64,000 nt of DNA from Vibrio sp. SCSIO 43135 (GCF_023716665.1 NZ_CP071859.1:2666001-2730000); one strand, 5' to 3'; numbered from the stretch's first letter, positions 9,768-19,536 are shown. Notes: generated by a model not told the origin, from the letters alone. Numbers and translations are program-made.

Positions 9768-10427
9768 ATGCCGGAAATTAAACAGCTTTTTGAAAACAAT
9801 TCTAAGTGGTCTGAGTCTATCAAATCAGAGCGCCCAGAGTACTTTGCCAAGCTCGAAGAAGGGCAAAACCCTGGCTTTCTTTGGATTGGATGTTCCGACA
9901 GTCGCGTGCCAGCAGAGCGCCTAACAGGCCTGTATTCTGGAGAACTGTTTGTTCACCGCAACGTCGCCAACCAAGTCATTCATACCGATCTAAACTGTTT
10001 ATCAGTTGTGCAGTATGCTGTAGACGTATTGAAGGTAAAACACATTATTGTATGTGGTCACTACGGCTGTGGTGGTGTCAATGCAGCAATTGATAATCCG
10101 CAATTAGGTCTTATCAATAACTGGCTACTGCACATACGTGATCTTTACTTGAAGCACCGTAATTGGCTAGGTGAGTTACCGCGTGAGCAATGGGGTGACA
10201 AGCTTTGTGAGATTAACGTTGCTGAGCAAGTTTATAATCTAGGAAACTCGACCATCATGCAGACTGCATGGGAAAGAGGACAAGACGTCGAAATCCACGG
10301 CGTAGTTTACGGCATCGGTGATGGCAAACTACAGGACCTTGGTGTTCGTTGTTCCAGCCGAGAAACATTAGAAGTGAACTATCAAGCGGCGATGTCGAAA
10401 ATACTGAGTACTCAGGTCAGCAAATAA
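9768..10427 (+). CDS. can: Beta-class carbonic anhydrase
   Basis: Can interconverts CO2 and bicarbonate in the cytoplasm, supplying bicarbonate to carboxylases. The zinc ligands are visible in [11 protein letters not shown] (Cys and the Asp-Arg dyad) and HYGCGGV (His and Cys). The 219-residue sequence aligns closely with E. coli Can, including [11 protein letters not shown] and [10 protein letters not shown] chose ATG 9768 (MPEIKQLF) because it matches the E. coli N-terminus and has GAAGGG upstream; TTG 9750 and ATG 9753 are longer alternatives. It is divergent from a SulP transporter gene. Confidence 0.97.
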   Translation: MPEIKQLFENNSKWSESIKSERPEYFAKLEEGQNPGFLWIGCSDSRVPAERLTGLYSGELFVHRNVANQVIHTDLNCLSVVQYAVDVLKVKHIIVCGHYGCGGVNAAIDNPQLGLINNWLLHIRDLYLKHRNWLGELPREQWGDKLCEINVAEQVYNLGNSTIMQTAWERGQDVEIHGVVYGIGDGKLQDLGVRCSSRETLEVNYQAAMSKILSTQVSK

Positions 10428-10441
10428 ACAAATTCACAAAT

Positions 10442-10477
10442 AAAAAACGCCCGCTACTGCGGGCGTTTTTTATTTTT
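10442..10477. terminator. Bidirectional terminator between can and hpt
   Basis: ACGCCCGC pairs with GCGGGCGT (10447-10454 with 10459-10466) around a TACT loop, with an A-run on the left and a T-run on the right. It can end can (+) and hpt (-), which converge here. Confidence 0.9.
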
Positions 10478-10497
10478 AACTGAGGATAAGCGAATGC

Positions 10498-11028
10498 TTA
10501 TTCTTGTGGTACCACTTTACCAATGTACGGAAGGTGACGGTACTTCTGTGCGTAGTCGATACCTACACCCACAACAAACTCATCTGGGATTTCAAAACCA
10601 ATCCACTTAACATCTACGTCAACTTCACGACGAGATGGCTTATCCAACAGAGTACAGATTTGTACAGATTTAGGCTCACGTAAGCTCAGAATTTCTTTGA
10701 CCTTGTTCAAGGTATTACCCGTGTCGATAATGTCTTCTACAAGCAGTACATCTTTGCCTTTGATGTCGTCATCAAGATCTTTAAGAATACGTACATCACG
10801 AGAGCTTTCCATCGTATTACCGTAGCTAGAAGCAGTCATGAAATCGACTTGGTGAGTAAGCTCAATCGCACGAGCCAAATCTGCCATAAACACAAAAGAT
10901 CCACGTAGTAGACCCACCATGACTAGATCTTCGCTACCTTGGTAGTGCTCTGTAATCTGTTTGCCTAGTTCTTGAACTCGTTCGTGGACTTCCTTCTCAG
11001 AAATCATCACTTCAATTGTATGCTTCAT
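10498..11028 (-). CDS. hpt: Hypoxanthine phosphoribosyltransferase
   Basis: Hpt salvages hypoxanthine (and guanine weakly) to IMP using PRPP. The 176-residue protein carries the PRPP-binding signature [14 protein letters not shown], the substrate hood around [13 protein letters not shown], and the purine-binding segment [30 protein letters not shown]. It is single, facing can, and divergent from the luxR-type regulator gene. That arrangement is typical of vibrios. Confidence 0.97.
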   Translation of the reverse strand: MKHTIEVMISEKEVHERVQELGKQITEHYQGSEDLVMVGLLRGSFVFMADLARAIELTHQVDFMTASSYGNTMESSRDVRILKDLDDDIKGKDVLLVEDIIDTGNTLNKVKEILSLREPKSVQICTLLDKPSRREVDVDVKWIGFEIPDEFVVGVGIDYAQKYRHLPYIGKVVPQE

Positions 11029-11193
11029 ACCAATCTCGTTTAGTAGGTGACTATAGCAGTATCGGCCACTTTGGCGGTGTCTGCTACTTAGTTTCGGCGC
11101 TCATAATACCACTCCTCACAGCCTGTGTTAAACCCTCCAGACCGCTAAGGTTGTTAGTAGGTTGTTGTTTTACTATCACATTAAAACCCAACC

Positions 11194-11215
11194 TTATTAA
11201 CACAATTGACTATAA
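11194..11215. promoter_or_regulatory. Candidate LuxR-family operator (autoregulation)
   Basis: The 22 bp site begins TTATTAAC and ends GACTATAA. Against the LuxR/HapR consensus palindrome (TTATTGATAAA / TTTATCAATAA, from memory) about 15 of 22 positions agree, including both outer arms. It lies 16 bp upstream of the -35 of the regulator's own promoter. Master quorum regulators of this family are known to repress their own genes, so an autoregulatory role is plausible but inferred. Confidence 0.45.
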
Positions 11216-11230
11216 AACAACCGACAGGCA

Positions 11231-11259
11231 TTGACCTCTTTCATATGCACCATTACACT
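11231..11259 (+). promoter_or_regulatory. Candidate sigma-70 promoter of the luxR/hapR homologue
   Basis: TTGACC (11231-11236) and TACACT (11254-11259) are 17 bp apart. Transcription would start near 11266, giving a leader of about 76 nt that contains the Qrr site. Confidence 0.6.
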
Positions 11260-11314
11260 CATAGAGCGTCAGAAATAATAAAATAATCAACAGGGTAAAA
11301 CCCAAATATAAATA

Positions 11315-11333
11315 AACAACTCAATTGGCAAGG
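11315..11333 (+). promoter_or_regulatory. Qrr small-RNA pairing site over the RBS
   Basis: The leader reads AACAACTCAATTGGCAAGG. From memory, the conserved Qrr1-5 core contains CCUAGCCAACUGACGUUGUU, which pairs with this stretch except for a few internal mismatches. The site ends on the AAGGA Shine-Dalgarno (11330-11334), so pairing would block ribosome binding and destabilise the mRNA at low cell density with Hfq. The qrr genes are not in this window. Confidence 0.8.
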
Positions 11334-11341
11334 AATATAAA

Positions 11342-11959
11342 ATGGACACAATAGCTAAAAGACCGCGCACGCGCCTGTCTCCACAAAAGCGCAAACTTCA
11401 GCTAATGGAAATTTCATTAGAGGTATTTGCAAAACGAGGAATTGGCCGCGGAGGTCACGCAGACATTGCTGAAATCGCTCAAGTTTCAGTAGCAACGGTA
11501 TTTAATTACTTCCCTACCCGCGAAGATTTGGTCGACGATGTCCTTAACCACGTAGTTCGTCAATTCTCGAACTTCCTATCAGACAACATCGATCTTGATC
11601 TTCACGCGAAAGAGAACCTTAGCAACATCACTAACGAAATGATCAACCTAGTGATCCAAGACTGTCACTGGCTGAAAGTTTGGTTTGAGTGGAGTGCTTC
11701 TACTCGCGATGAAGTATGGCCACTGTTTGTTTCAACTAACCGCACAAACCAATTGCTGGTCAAAAACATGTTTGTAAAAGCAATTGAACGTGGCGAAGTA
11801 TGCGACGAACACGAACCAGAAGATCTGGCGACTCTGTTCCACGGCATGTGCTACTCACTGTTCGTTCAAGCTAACCGCGTTAAGAACGAAGCAGCAATGC
11901 ACAAACTAATTAACAGCTACCTTGATATGCTGTGTATCTACAAGCACGAAGAGGCTTAA
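11342..11959 (+). CDS. luxR: TetR-family master quorum-sensing regulator (LuxR/HapR/OpaR/SmcR orthologue)
   Basis: This is the high-cell-density regulator at the end of the Vibrio phosphorelay (LuxO - Qrr - LuxR), controlling hundreds of genes such as bioluminescence, protease, biofilm and secretion genes depending on species. The 205-residue protein has a TetR-type N-terminal helix-turn-helix (about residues 15-70; ADIAEIAQVSVATVFNYFPTREDLV) and the family C-terminal dimer and ligand-pocket domain (CHWLKVWFEWSASTRDEVWPLF). It is close to OpaR/SmcR but clearly not identical to the sequences I recall, so the species-specific name (opaR, smcR, vcpR and others) is left open. It lies between hpt and lpdA, the conserved site. 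Confidence 0.95.
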   Translation: MDTIAKRPRTRLSPQKRKLQLMEISLEVFAKRGIGRGGHADIAEIAQVSVATVFNYFPTREDLVDDVLNHVVRQFSNFLSDNIDLDLHAKENLSNITNEMINLVIQDCHWLKVWFEWSASTRDEVWPLFVSTNRTNQLLVKNMFVKAIERGEVCDEHEPEDLATLFHGMCYSLFVQANRVKNEAAMHKLINSYLDMLCIYKHEEA

Positions 11960-12021
11960 CTTCCTGCTTTGAAAGTGAATAATCACTTCTGACGCTTTGA
12001 TTATTCATTTTCACGAGATAT

Positions 12022-12054
12022 AAAAAAACCGCTGATAAATCAGCGGTTTTTTTT
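12022..12054. terminator. Bidirectional terminator between luxR homologue and lpdA
   Basis: AAACCGCTGAT pairs with ATCAGCGGTTT, flanked by seven A's on the left and eight T's on the right. It serves the convergent luxR homologue (+) and lpdA (-). Confidence 0.9.
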
Positions 12055-12086
12055 ATGCATTCAAAAAAGCGTTTGCTTCAGAAGAA

Positions 12087-13517
12087 TTATTTTTTCTTCT
12101 TAACTGCTTTCTTGTTTGGAAGGTCAGTGATTGAACCTTCAAATACTTCCGCAGCTAGACCAACTGACTCATGTAGAGTTGGGTGAGCGTGGATAGTTAG
12201 CGCGATATCTTCAGCATCACAACCCATTTCGATTGCTAGACCGATTTCACCTAGTAGTTCACCACCGTTAGTACCAACGATAGCACCACCAATTACGCGG
12301 TGAGTTTCTTTGTCGAAGATAAGCTTAGTCATACCATCTGCACAGTCAGATGCGATTGCACGACCAGAAGCAGCCCATGGGAATGTTGCCACTTCGTACT
12401 TGATACCTTCTTCTTTCGCTTCTTTCTCAGTCTTACCAACCCATGCCACTTCTGGCTCAGTGTAAGCAATTGAAGGAATAACTTTAGGGTCGAAGTAGTG
12501 CTTCTTACCAGAGATAACTTCAGCCGCTACGTGACCTTCATGCACACCTTTATGCGCTAGCATTGGTTGACCAACGATATCACCGATTGCAAAGATATGA
12601 GGAACGTTAGTACGCATTTGCTTATCAACGTTGATGAAGCCGCGCTCGTCGATTTCTAGACCCGCTTTCTCACCATCGATTAGTTGACCGTTTGGTACAC
12701 GACCGATAGCAACTAGAACGGCATCGTAACGCTCAGCTTCCGCTGGCGCTTTCTTGCCTTCCATTGATACGTAGATACCGTCTTCTTTCGCTTCAACTGC
12801 AGTAACTTTCGTTTCTAGCATTAGGTTGAACTTGTTCTTCACACGCTTAGTGTAAACTTTAACGATATCTTTATCCGCAGCAGGGATAACTTGGTCGAAC
12901 ATCTCAACCACATCTACTTTAGAACCTAGAGATTGGTAAACGGTACCCATTTCAAGACCGATGATACCACCGCCCATGATAAGTAGTTTTCCAGGAACTT
13001 CTTTCAGCTCTAGAGCATCTGTAGAATCCCAAATACGTGGGTCTTCGTGTGGGATGAATGGCAGTTTGATTGGACGAGAGCCCGCAGCAACGATTGCATT
13101 ATCGAAGTTAACCGTTGTTGATTCGCCTTCACCTTCAACCAAAATAGAGTTAGGACCAGTGAACTTACCGTAGCCGTTAACTACAGTTACGTTACGCATC
13201 TTAGCCATACCGCCAAGACCGCCAGTCAGTTGGTTTACAACTTTCTCTTTCCAGATGCGGATCTTGTTGATATCAGTTTGTGGCTCACCAAAAACGACAC
13301 CGTGATCAGCCATCGCTTTTGCTTCTTCAATTACTTTAGAAACGTGTAGAAGCGCTTTAGATGGGATACAGCCAACATTTAGACATACACCGCCTAAGGT
13401 GCTGTAGCGCTCGATCAGTACAGTTTCAAGACCTAAGTCTGCACAACGGAATGCAGCTGAGTAACCAGCAGGACCAGAACCAAGTACAACAACTTGGGCT
13501 TTAATTTCTTTGCTCAT
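12087..13517 (-). CDS. lpdA: Dihydrolipoyl dehydrogenase (E3)
   Basis: E3 reoxidises dihydrolipoamide for the pyruvate and 2-oxoglutarate dehydrogenase complexes and the glycine cleavage system, reducing NAD+. The 476-residue protein has the FAD-binding GSGPAGYSAA, the redox disulfide C45/C50 in GGVCLNVGCIPSK, the NAD-binding MGGGIIGLEMGTV, and the catalytic HAHPTLHES near the C-terminus. The lysine-rich tail (KKAVKKKK) is as in enteric Lpd. It lies 259 bp downstream of aceF and may be transcribed both from pdhR-aceEF and from its own promoter. Confidence 0.98.
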   Translation of the reverse strand: MSKEIKAQVVVLGSGPAGYSAAFRCADLGLETVLIERYSTLGGVCLNVGCIPSKALLHVSKVIEEAKAMADHGVVFGEPQTDINKIRIWKEKVVNQLTGGLGGMAKMRNVTVVNGYGKFTGPNSILVEGEGESTTVNFDNAIVAAGSRPIKLPFIPHEDPRIWDSTDALELKEVPGKLLIMGGGIIGLEMGTVYQSLGSKVDVVEMFDQVIPAADKDIVKVYTKRVKNKFNLMLETKVTAVEAKEDGIYVSMEGKKAPAEAERYDAVLVAIGRVPNGQLIDGEKAGLEIDERGFINVDKQMRTNVPHIFAIGDIVGQPMLAHKGVHEGHVAAEVISGKKHYFDPKVIPSIAYTEPEVAWVGKTEKEAKEEGIKYEVATFPWAASGRAIASDCADGMTKLIFDKETHRVIGGAIVGTNGGELLGEIGLAIEMGCDAEDIALTIHAHPTLHESVGLAAEVFEGSITDLPNKKAVKKKK

Positions 13518-13740
13518 TGTGACCTCTTGTAGTCATTATCCCTAACAGGCTGAGTGGGTATTGATTTATTTGTTCAAGTCGATTTGTTTTAAACAGTTAT
13601 TTTCAGACCGCCAACAGTTTACAGAGATGTTAATGGAGTGAAAAGTAAATCAATTTAGCCTGTGAGCTAGACAACAATTCGTTTGAGAATCTACGTTTTC
13701 TTGTCAACGTGAGACGGCGAATTGTCGGTATTCTTAGTAG

Positions 13741-13764
13741 TAGAGGCGGCAACTGCCGCCTCTA
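13741..13764 (-). repeat. Stable hairpin at the 3' end of aceF
   Basis: TAGAGGCGGCA pairs perfectly with TGCCGCCTCTA around 2 nt, 12 bp beyond the aceF stop. No T-run follows on either strand, so it is more likely a 3' end-stabilising or processing hairpin between aceF and lpdA than a classic terminator. Confidence 0.6.
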
Positions 13765-13776
13765 AATTTATGGTTC

Positions 13777-15666
13777 TTAAAGAACTAGACGACGAATGTC
13801 TGATAGTGCACCGTTTAGGAACGTAATGAAACGCGCACCTTCAGCACCATCGATCACACGGTGGTCGTATGAAAGAGATAGTGGAAGCTGTAGACGTGGT
13901 TCGAACTCTTTACCGTTCCACACTGGTTTCATTTCAGACTTAGACACCCCTAGGATACCAACTTCTGGAGCGTTTACGATTGGTGTAAACGCAGTACCAC
14001 CGATACCACCTAGGCTAGAGATTGTGAAACAACCGCCTTGCATATCACCAGCAGTTAGCTTACCAGCACGTGCTTTCTTAGAAATAGCCATTAGCTCTTC
14101 AGATAGCTCGTAGATGCCTTTCTTGTTCACGTCTTTGAATACAGGAACAACAAGACCGTTAGGCGTATCTACTGCGATACCGATGTTCACGTATTTCTTA
14201 AGAATGATGCTTTCGCCATCTTCAGATAGAGAAGAGTTGAACGCTGGGAACGCTTCAAGTGCTTTAGCAGCAGCTTTCATGATGAACACTAGTGGAGTGA
14301 TCTTCATTCCAGTGTCTTTCTTCGCTTCGATTGCATTCTGCTCTTTACGGAATGCTTCTAGCTCAGTGATATCTGCGTTATCCCACTGTGTAACGTGAGG
14401 GATCATTACCCAGTTACGGTGTAGGTTAGCACCAGAGATCTTCTTGATCTTAGAAAGCTTCTGAACTTCAGTTTCGCCGAACTTGCTGAAGTCCACTTTT
14501 GGCCAAGGTAGTAGACCAAGCGCTGCACCGTCACCTTTGCCAGATGCTGCTGCGCCAGACTCTAGACGCTTAAGTGCATCTTTAACGTAAGCTTGAACGT
14601 CTTCTTTTAGAATACGGCTCTTACGACCAGTACCTTTAACCTTAGATAGGTTAACGCCGAACTCACGAGCAAGACGACGAACAACTGGAGACGCGTGAGC
14701 GTAATCATTGTTCTCTTGGAAATCACCAGTCGTTGCTGGAGCTGCTGCCGCTGGAGCTTCAGCTTTAGGAGCTGGTGCTGCCGCAGGTGCCGCTGCTTGA
14801 GCAGGGGCTGCAACAGGAGCTGGAGCTGCGCCAGCTACTTCGAATACCATGATTAGAGAACCAGTCGTTACTTTATCGCCAGCTGCAATCTTGATCTCTT
14901 TTACTGTACCAGCAAATGGTGCAGGAACTTCCATTGAAGCTTTGTCGCCTTCAACAGTAATTAGAGATTGCTCTTCTTCAACTGTATCGCCAACCGCTAC
15001 CATTACTTCAGTAACTTCAACTTCATCACCGCCGATATCTGGAACGTTTACTTCTTTGTCAGCTGATGCCGCTGGAGCAGCTGCTACTGGAGCTTCTGCT
15101 GCAACAGGTGCCGCTGGAGCGCCAGAGCCTGCAGTTTCAAATACCATGATCAGAGAGCCAGTCGTTACTTTGTCGCCAGCTGCTACTTTGATCTCTTTTA
15201 GCGTACCAGCGAATGGTGCTGGTACTTCCATTGAAGCTTTGTCGCCTTCAACCGTTAGAAGAGATTGCTCTTCTTCGATGCTGTCGCCAACTGCAACCAT
15301 GATTTCAGTAACTTCTACTTCGTCGCCACCGATATCTGGAACGTGAACTTCTTTCAATTCTGCCGCTGCTGCTGGAGCAGGAGCTGCTGCTGGAGCCGCT
15401 TCTGCTGCAGGAGCAGGTGCAGCAGCTGCTGCACCCTCGGCTTCGAAAATCATGATTAGAGAACCAGTCGTAACAGAATCACCTTCCGCTACTTTGATTT
15501 CTTTAACAATACCTGCTTGAGACGCTGGAACTTCCATAGAAGCTTTGTCGCCTTCAACAGTGATCAGAGACTGTTCTTCTTCAACCTTGTCGCCAACGCT
15601 TACAAGAATTTCAGTAACTTCAACCTCATCCGCACCGATGTCAGGTACATTAATTTCGATTGCCAT
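13777..15666 (-). CDS. aceF: Pyruvate dehydrogenase E2 (dihydrolipoyl acetyltransferase) with three lipoyl domains
   Basis: E2 forms the core of the PDH complex and passes the acetyl group from E1 to CoA. The 629-residue protein has three tandem lipoyl domains, each with the [10 protein letters not shown] signature; the lipoylated lysines are about K41, K143 and K242. Ala/Pro-rich swinging linkers separate them. A peripheral-subunit binding domain follows (about 324-360; [14 protein letters not shown]), and the C-terminal catalytic domain ends with the active-site motif [13 protein letters not shown]. The three lipoyl units are highly similar also at DNA level, which favours repeat-number change by recombination. 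It is in an operon with aceE and pdhR. Confidence 0.98.
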   Translation of the reverse strand: MAIEINVPDIGADEVEVTEILVSVGDKVEEEQSLITVEGDKASMEVPASQAGIVKEIKVAEGDSVTTGSLIMIFEAEGAAAAAPAPAAEAAPAAAPAPAAAAELKEVHVPDIGGDEVEVTEIMVAVGDSIEEEQSLLTVEGDKASMEVPAPFAGTLKEIKVAAGDKVTTGSLIMVFETAGSGAPAAPVAAEAPVAAAPAASADKEVNVPDIGGDEVEVTEVMVAVGDTVEEEQSLITVEGDKASMEVPAPFAGTVKEIKIAAGDKVTTGSLIMVFEVAGAAPAPVAAPAQAAAPAAAPAPKAEAPAAAAPATTGDFQENNDYAHASPVVRRLAREFGVNLSKVKGTGRKSRILKEDVQAYVKDALKRLESGAAASGKGDGAALGLLPWPKVDFSKFGETEVQKLSKIKKISGANLHRNWVMIPHVTQWDNADITELEAFRKEQNAIEAKKDTGMKITPLVFIMKAAAKALEAFPAFNSSLSEDGESIILKKYVNIGIAVDTPNGLVVPVFKDVNKKGIYELSEELMAISKKARAGKLTAGDMQGGCFTISSLGGIGGTAFTPIVNAPEVGILGVSKSEMKPVWNGKEFEPRLQLPLSLSYDHRVIDGAEGARFITFLNGALSDIRRLVL

Positions 15667-15696
15667 TGCTTATTTACCTTCTAGTTAAGCGCTGTA

Positions 15697-18360
15697 TTAA
15701 GCGTATTGTGGGTTAGTTTTTTCAGTGTCGATGTTGAACTTAGCAATCGCTTCAACGACTACTGATTTCTCAACATCACCACGCTTCGCTAGCTCAGTAA
15801 GAGCTGCAACAACTACGTAGCCTGCATTAACTTCGAAGTGACGACGTAGGTTCTCACGGCTGTCAGAACGGCCGTAACCATCAGTACCCAGCACTTTGTA
15901 AGACTCAGAAGGCATGAACGCGCGAACTTGCTCAGAGTAGTTCTTCATGTAGTCAGTCGCTGCGATAGCTGGCTCAGTACCCATAACTTGTGCAATGTAA
16001 GGTACTTTCGCTTCACCTTCAGGGTGTAGCATGTTGTAACGCTCTGCGTCTTGACCGTCACGAGTTAGCTCGTTGAACGATGTTACAGAGAACACGTCAG
16101 ATGCGATGCCATACTCTTCGCTTAGGATAGCCGCTGCTTTACGTACTTCGTTCATGATAGTACCAGAGCCCATTAGCTGAACTTTAGACTTGTCACCTGC
16201 GTAAGACTCAAGCTTGTAGATACCCTTACGGATGCCTTCTTCAGCGCCTTCTGGCATTGCTGGCATTGCGTAGTTTTCGTTCATTACAGTCAGGTAGTAG
16301 AACACGTTCTCTTGGTTCTCACCGTACATGCGACGGATACCGTCTTGCATGATTACTGCAACTTCGTAAGCGAATGTTGGGTCGTAAGAGATACAGTTAG
16401 GTACTGTATTCGCCATGATGTGCGAGTGGCCATCTTCGTGCTGTAGGCCTTCACCGTTTAGCGTTGTACGGCCTGCAGTTGCACCTAGTAGGAAACCACG
16501 AGCTTGTTGGTCACCTGCCATCCATGCCATATCACCTACACGTTGGAAACCAAACATTGAGTAGTAGATGTAGAACGGAATCATTGGCAGATCGTTTGTG
16601 CTGTATGACGTTGCAGCAGCAACCCAAGAAGCCATTGAGCCTAGCTCGTTGATACCTTCTTGTAGAACCTGACCAGACGTAGCTTCTTTGTAGTAAGAAA
16701 CGATGCCTTTATCTTCTGGCGTGTACTCCTGGCCGTGCGGGTTGTAGATACCGATCTGACGGAATAGACCTTCCATACCAAACGTACGAGCTTCGTCACA
16801 GATGATAGGAACGATGTTCTTACCAATGTTCTTGTTCTTAAGCAAAATGTTAAGAGTACGAACGTAAGCCATAGTTGTAGAGATATCACGCTTCTGCTCG
16901 CTTAGTAGCGGCGCGAACTCTTCTAGCTCAGGTGTTTTGAATTCTTGAGTGAACTTAGGTAGACGCTGCGGCGTGTAACCTTTTAGTTCTTTACGACGAG
17001 CGTGTAGGTATTCGTATTCTGCAGTACCTTCTTCAAGTTTCAGGTATGGCAGTTCCGCTACTTTCTCATCAGATAGGATATCTTGAAGACCTAGACGATC
17101 ACGTAGGTGTAGTACGTGAGTCATATCCATCTTCTTAACTTGGTGCGCGATGTTCTTACCTTCAGCCGCTTCACCCATGCCGTAACCTTTAACAGTCTTA
17201 GCTAGGATTACTGTTGGGCGACCTTTAGTTTCTGCCGCGTTTTTGTAAGCTGCGTATAGCTTAGAAGACTCGTGACCACCACGCTTAAGAGCGAAGATTT
17301 CGTCATCAGTCATGTCCGCAACTAGTGCAGCTGTTTCTGGGTACTTACCAAAGAAGTGCTCACGTACGTACGCGCCATCTTTAGATTTAAATGTTTGGTA
17401 GTCGCCATCTACAGTTTCATTCATTAGCTGTAGTAGTTTACCAGACGTATCTTTAGCAAGTAGTGAATCCCAGTTGCTACCCCAGATAACTTTAACAACG
17501 TTCCAACCAGCACCTTTGAATAGGCCTTCTAGTTCTTGGATGATGCTACCGTTACCCATTACAGGGCCATCTAGACGCTGTAGGTTACAGTTGATTAGGA
17601 AACATAGGTTGTCTAGTTTCTCACGCGCAGCGAAAGAAAGTGAACCACGTGATTCAGGCTCGTCCATCTCGCCGTCACCTAGGAATGCGTATACACGCTG
17701 TGCAGACGTGTCTTTCATGCCACGGCCGTCTAGGTACTTAAGGAAACGCGCTTGGTAGATCGCAGAAATTGGACCTAGACCCATAGATACAGTTGGGAAC
17801 TGCCAGAACTCAGGCATCAGTTTAGGGTGCGGGTATGATGGAATACCTTTGCCGTCTACTTCTTGACGGAAGTTGTCTAGCTGCTCTTCAGTTAGACGAC
17901 CTTCAACGAATGCACGAGAGTAGATGCCTGGTGAAATATGACCTTGGTAGTAAACTAGATCGCCACCATCCGTCTCATTTGGAGCGCGGAAGAAGTGGTT
18001 GAAACATACTTCGTAGAATGCAGCAGCAGACTGGTAAGAAGCCATGTGACCACCTAGGTCTAGGTCTTTCTTAGATGCACGCAATACGATCATGATTGCG
18101 TTCCAGCGAATGATTGAGCGAATACGGCGCTCTAGAGTAACGTCACCTGGGTAAGCTGGCTCTTGAGCTGCAGGAATGGTGTTGATGTAGTTAGTGTTGA
18201 TACCTGTTGGCATATCAACGCCATCTAAACGAGCTTTCTCTAGAACAGTTTCTAGTAGGAACTGAGCGCGTTCTACACCTTCTTCACGTACAACTGACTC
18301 AAGGGCTTGTAGCCAATCCTGAGTTTCTAGTGCGTCTACGTCATGCTTCATATCAGACAT
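15697..18360 (-). CDS. aceE: Pyruvate dehydrogenase E1 component (homodimeric)
   Basis: E1 decarboxylates pyruvate with thiamine diphosphate and acetylates the lipoyl arm of E2. The length of 887 aa equals that of E. coli AceE. The TPP-binding motif runs from GDGEMDEPESRGSLSFA to INCNLQRLDGPVMGN, and the conserved VNDTS-type core appears as IICDEARTFGMEGLFRQIGIY. It lies 30 bp upstream of aceF, downstream of pdhR, and is expected to be under PdhR control. Confidence 0.98.
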   Translation of the reverse strand: MSDMKHDVDALETQDWLQALESVVREEGVERAQFLLETVLEKARLDGVDMPTGINTNYINTIPAAQEPAYPGDVTLERRIRSIIRWNAIMIVLRASKKDLDLGGHMASYQSAAAFYEVCFNHFFRAPNETDGGDLVYYQGHISPGIYSRAFVEGRLTEEQLDNFRQEVDGKGIPSYPHPKLMPEFWQFPTVSMGLGPISAIYQARFLKYLDGRGMKDTSAQRVYAFLGDGEMDEPESRGSLSFAAREKLDNLCFLINCNLQRLDGPVMGNGSIIQELEGLFKGAGWNVVKVIWGSNWDSLLAKDTSGKLLQLMNETVDGDYQTFKSKDGAYVREHFFGKYPETAALVADMTDDEIFALKRGGHESSKLYAAYKNAAETKGRPTVILAKTVKGYGMGEAAEGKNIAHQVKKMDMTHVLHLRDRLGLQDILSDEKVAELPYLKLEEGTAEYEYLHARRKELKGYTPQRLPKFTQEFKTPELEEFAPLLSEQKRDISTTMAYVRTLNILLKNKNIGKNIVPIICDEARTFGMEGLFRQIGIYNPHGQEYTPEDKGIVSYYKEATSGQVLQEGINELGSMASWVAAATSYSTNDLPMIPFYIYYSMFGFQRVGDMAWMAGDQQARGFLLGATAGRTTLNGEGLQHEDGHSHIMANTVPNCISYDPTFAYEVAVIMQDGIRRMYGENQENVFYYLTVMNENYAMPAMPEGAEEGIRKGIYKLESYAGDKSKVQLMGSGTIMNEVRKAAAILSEEYGIASDVFSVTSFNELTRDGQDAERYNMLHPEGEAKVPYIAQVMGTEPAIAATDYMKNYSEQVRAFMPSESYKVLGTDGYGRSDSRENLRRHFEVNAGYVVVAALTELAKRGDVEKSVVVEAIAKFNIDTEKTNPQYA

Positions 18361-18409
18361 GGCGATCTATCCTTCTGTTGGTTGGATCTAGTTAAACAAG
18401 TAATGGCCG

Positions 18410-19180
18410 CTATAGCGGCTCATTACCTCGTTGAATTCGACGCAAAGAGCGTTCTCTGCGCGACTCTTCTCGAGTCAAATCCAACAAAGTTTCTTCGATA
18501 TAAGCTAAGTGTGAGTGACACATTTCACGCGCCTTTTCAGGCTGACCCGAAACAATGGCATCCACCATGTTAGCTCTGTGTTTACTTACTTTTTCGACCA
18601 CTTCATCGCGGCGATGTAACAGCTTTAGATTCTGTAAGACATTTTGCTCAAGCAGAGGGGCTAAGCTACGAACAATGTGCAGCAGAACTACGTTATGAGC
18701 GGCTTCCGTCAGGGCAACAAGAAATTCCATCACGGCGGCTGCTTCAGCTTCCACATTTTTGTTCGTTTGCTCTACTCCGATTTTTTCAAGGCAAGCTTGA
18801 ATTCGAGCAAAGTCTTCATCGGTTCCACGAATTGCTGCAAAGTACGCAGAAATCCCTTCCATCGCATGGCGAGATTCAAGTAAATCAAGCTGTGTTTCGG
18901 AGTGGCTAGACAATAAATTTAGCAGAGGATCTGAAAAGTTCTTCCAGATATTCTCACTAACAAACGTTCCGCCACCTTGGCGACGGTTAAGAAGTTTCTT
19001 TGCTTCTAAGCGTTGGATAGCTTCTCGGACTGAAGGACGTGACACATCGAACTGTTTTGCCAGCTCACGCTCTGGTGGCAGTTGTTGCCCCGGAGACAAT
19101 GTTCCTTCCACAATCAGCCTTTCTAATTCTTGTTCTATGACATCAGAAAGTTTTGGCTGACGAATCCTTTGATAAGCCAT
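18410..19180 (-). CDS. pdhR: GntR-family pyruvate-responsive repressor PdhR
   Basis: PdhR represses the PDH operon and is released by pyruvate. I place the start at 19180 ([17 protein letters not shown]), which matches E. coli PdhR and gives 256 aa; the open frame extends 44 codons upstream but lacks family similarity there. A GntR winged helix (about 9-75; [30 protein letters not shown]) is followed by an FCD effector domain. A matching operator lies upstream at 19348-19362, consistent with autoregulation. Confidence 0.96.
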   Translation of the reverse strand: MAYQRIRQPKLSDVIEQELERLIVEGTLSPGQQLPPERELAKQFDVSRPSVREAIQRLEAKKLLNRRQGGGTFVSENIWKNFSDPLLNLLSSHSETQLDLLESRHAMEGISAYFAAIRGTDEDFARIQACLEKIGVEQTNKNVEAEAAAVMEFLVALTEAAHNVVLLHIVRSLAPLLEQNVLQNLKLLHRRDEVVEKVSKHRANMVDAIVSGQPEKAREMCHSHLAYIEETLLDLTREESRRERSLRRIQRGNEPL

Positions 19181-19347
19181 ATTTATTGTTCTTCTACTAT
19201 TGCAGTCAATTGGTAATACCAATTCTAAGTTGGTGCAGAAATTAACATAATTAAAACAGCGCTGTCCAGCCAAAATTTGATTCAAATCATAGAACACTTC
19301 ACGCTTAAACACTTTGATAACAATAAGCCATTAAAACAGCAAAAAAA

Positions 19348-19362
19348 ATGGTCTGACCAATT
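19348..19362 (-). promoter_or_regulatory. PdhR operator
   Basis: The plus strand reads ATGGTCTGACCAATT, whose minus-strand form AATTGGTCAGACCAT fits the E. coli PdhR consensus (ATTGGTnnnACCAAT) with symmetric TGGTC/GACCA arms. It lies about 170 bp upstream of the pdhR start and would mediate pyruvate-relieved repression of pdhR-aceEF. Confidence 0.75.
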
Positions 19363-19492
19363 ACAAAATGTAAACAGATGGGAATATAGCGTGCTAGATA
19401 TCACAGTTTAGCGAGGCACTTTTAAAGAAATATGAATAGAGTATGTCGATAAAAGAAGGGAAATGTGAACCGGTACCGGGCAGTTTAGATGC

Positions 19493-19536
19493 CCTCTAAA
19501 ACAAGAAAGCATTGAGCTACTCGTAACTCAATGCTT
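19493..19536 (-). terminator. Probable terminator of the xerD-dsbC-recJ operon
   Basis: On the minus strand AAGCATTGAG pairs with CTCAATGCTT (10 bp, loop 10 nt), followed by TCTTGTTTT. It lies about 60 bp beyond the recJ stop. Confidence 0.65.

Larger units (their letters stand above)
11029..11341. other. hpt - luxR-type regulator intergenic region
   Basis: This 313 bp region separates the divergent hpt and quorum-sensing regulator genes. It holds a candidate operator (11194-11215), a sigma-70 promoter (11231-11259) and an AT-rich leader with a Qrr pairing site (11315-11333), listed separately. The first half (11030-11190) shows nothing I can identify beyond probable hpt promoter sequence. 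Confidence 0.6.

Noticed and set aside
11016..11234. 72-codon ORF between hpt and the luxR homologue
   Set aside because: It begins antisense to the hpt start and runs across the candidate operator and promoter; composition looks non-coding.
14849..15346. 165-codon ORF on the plus strand
   Set aside because: It is antisense to aceF lipoyl repeats; its S/T/P-rich repeated product reflects the repeats and codon bias of aceF.
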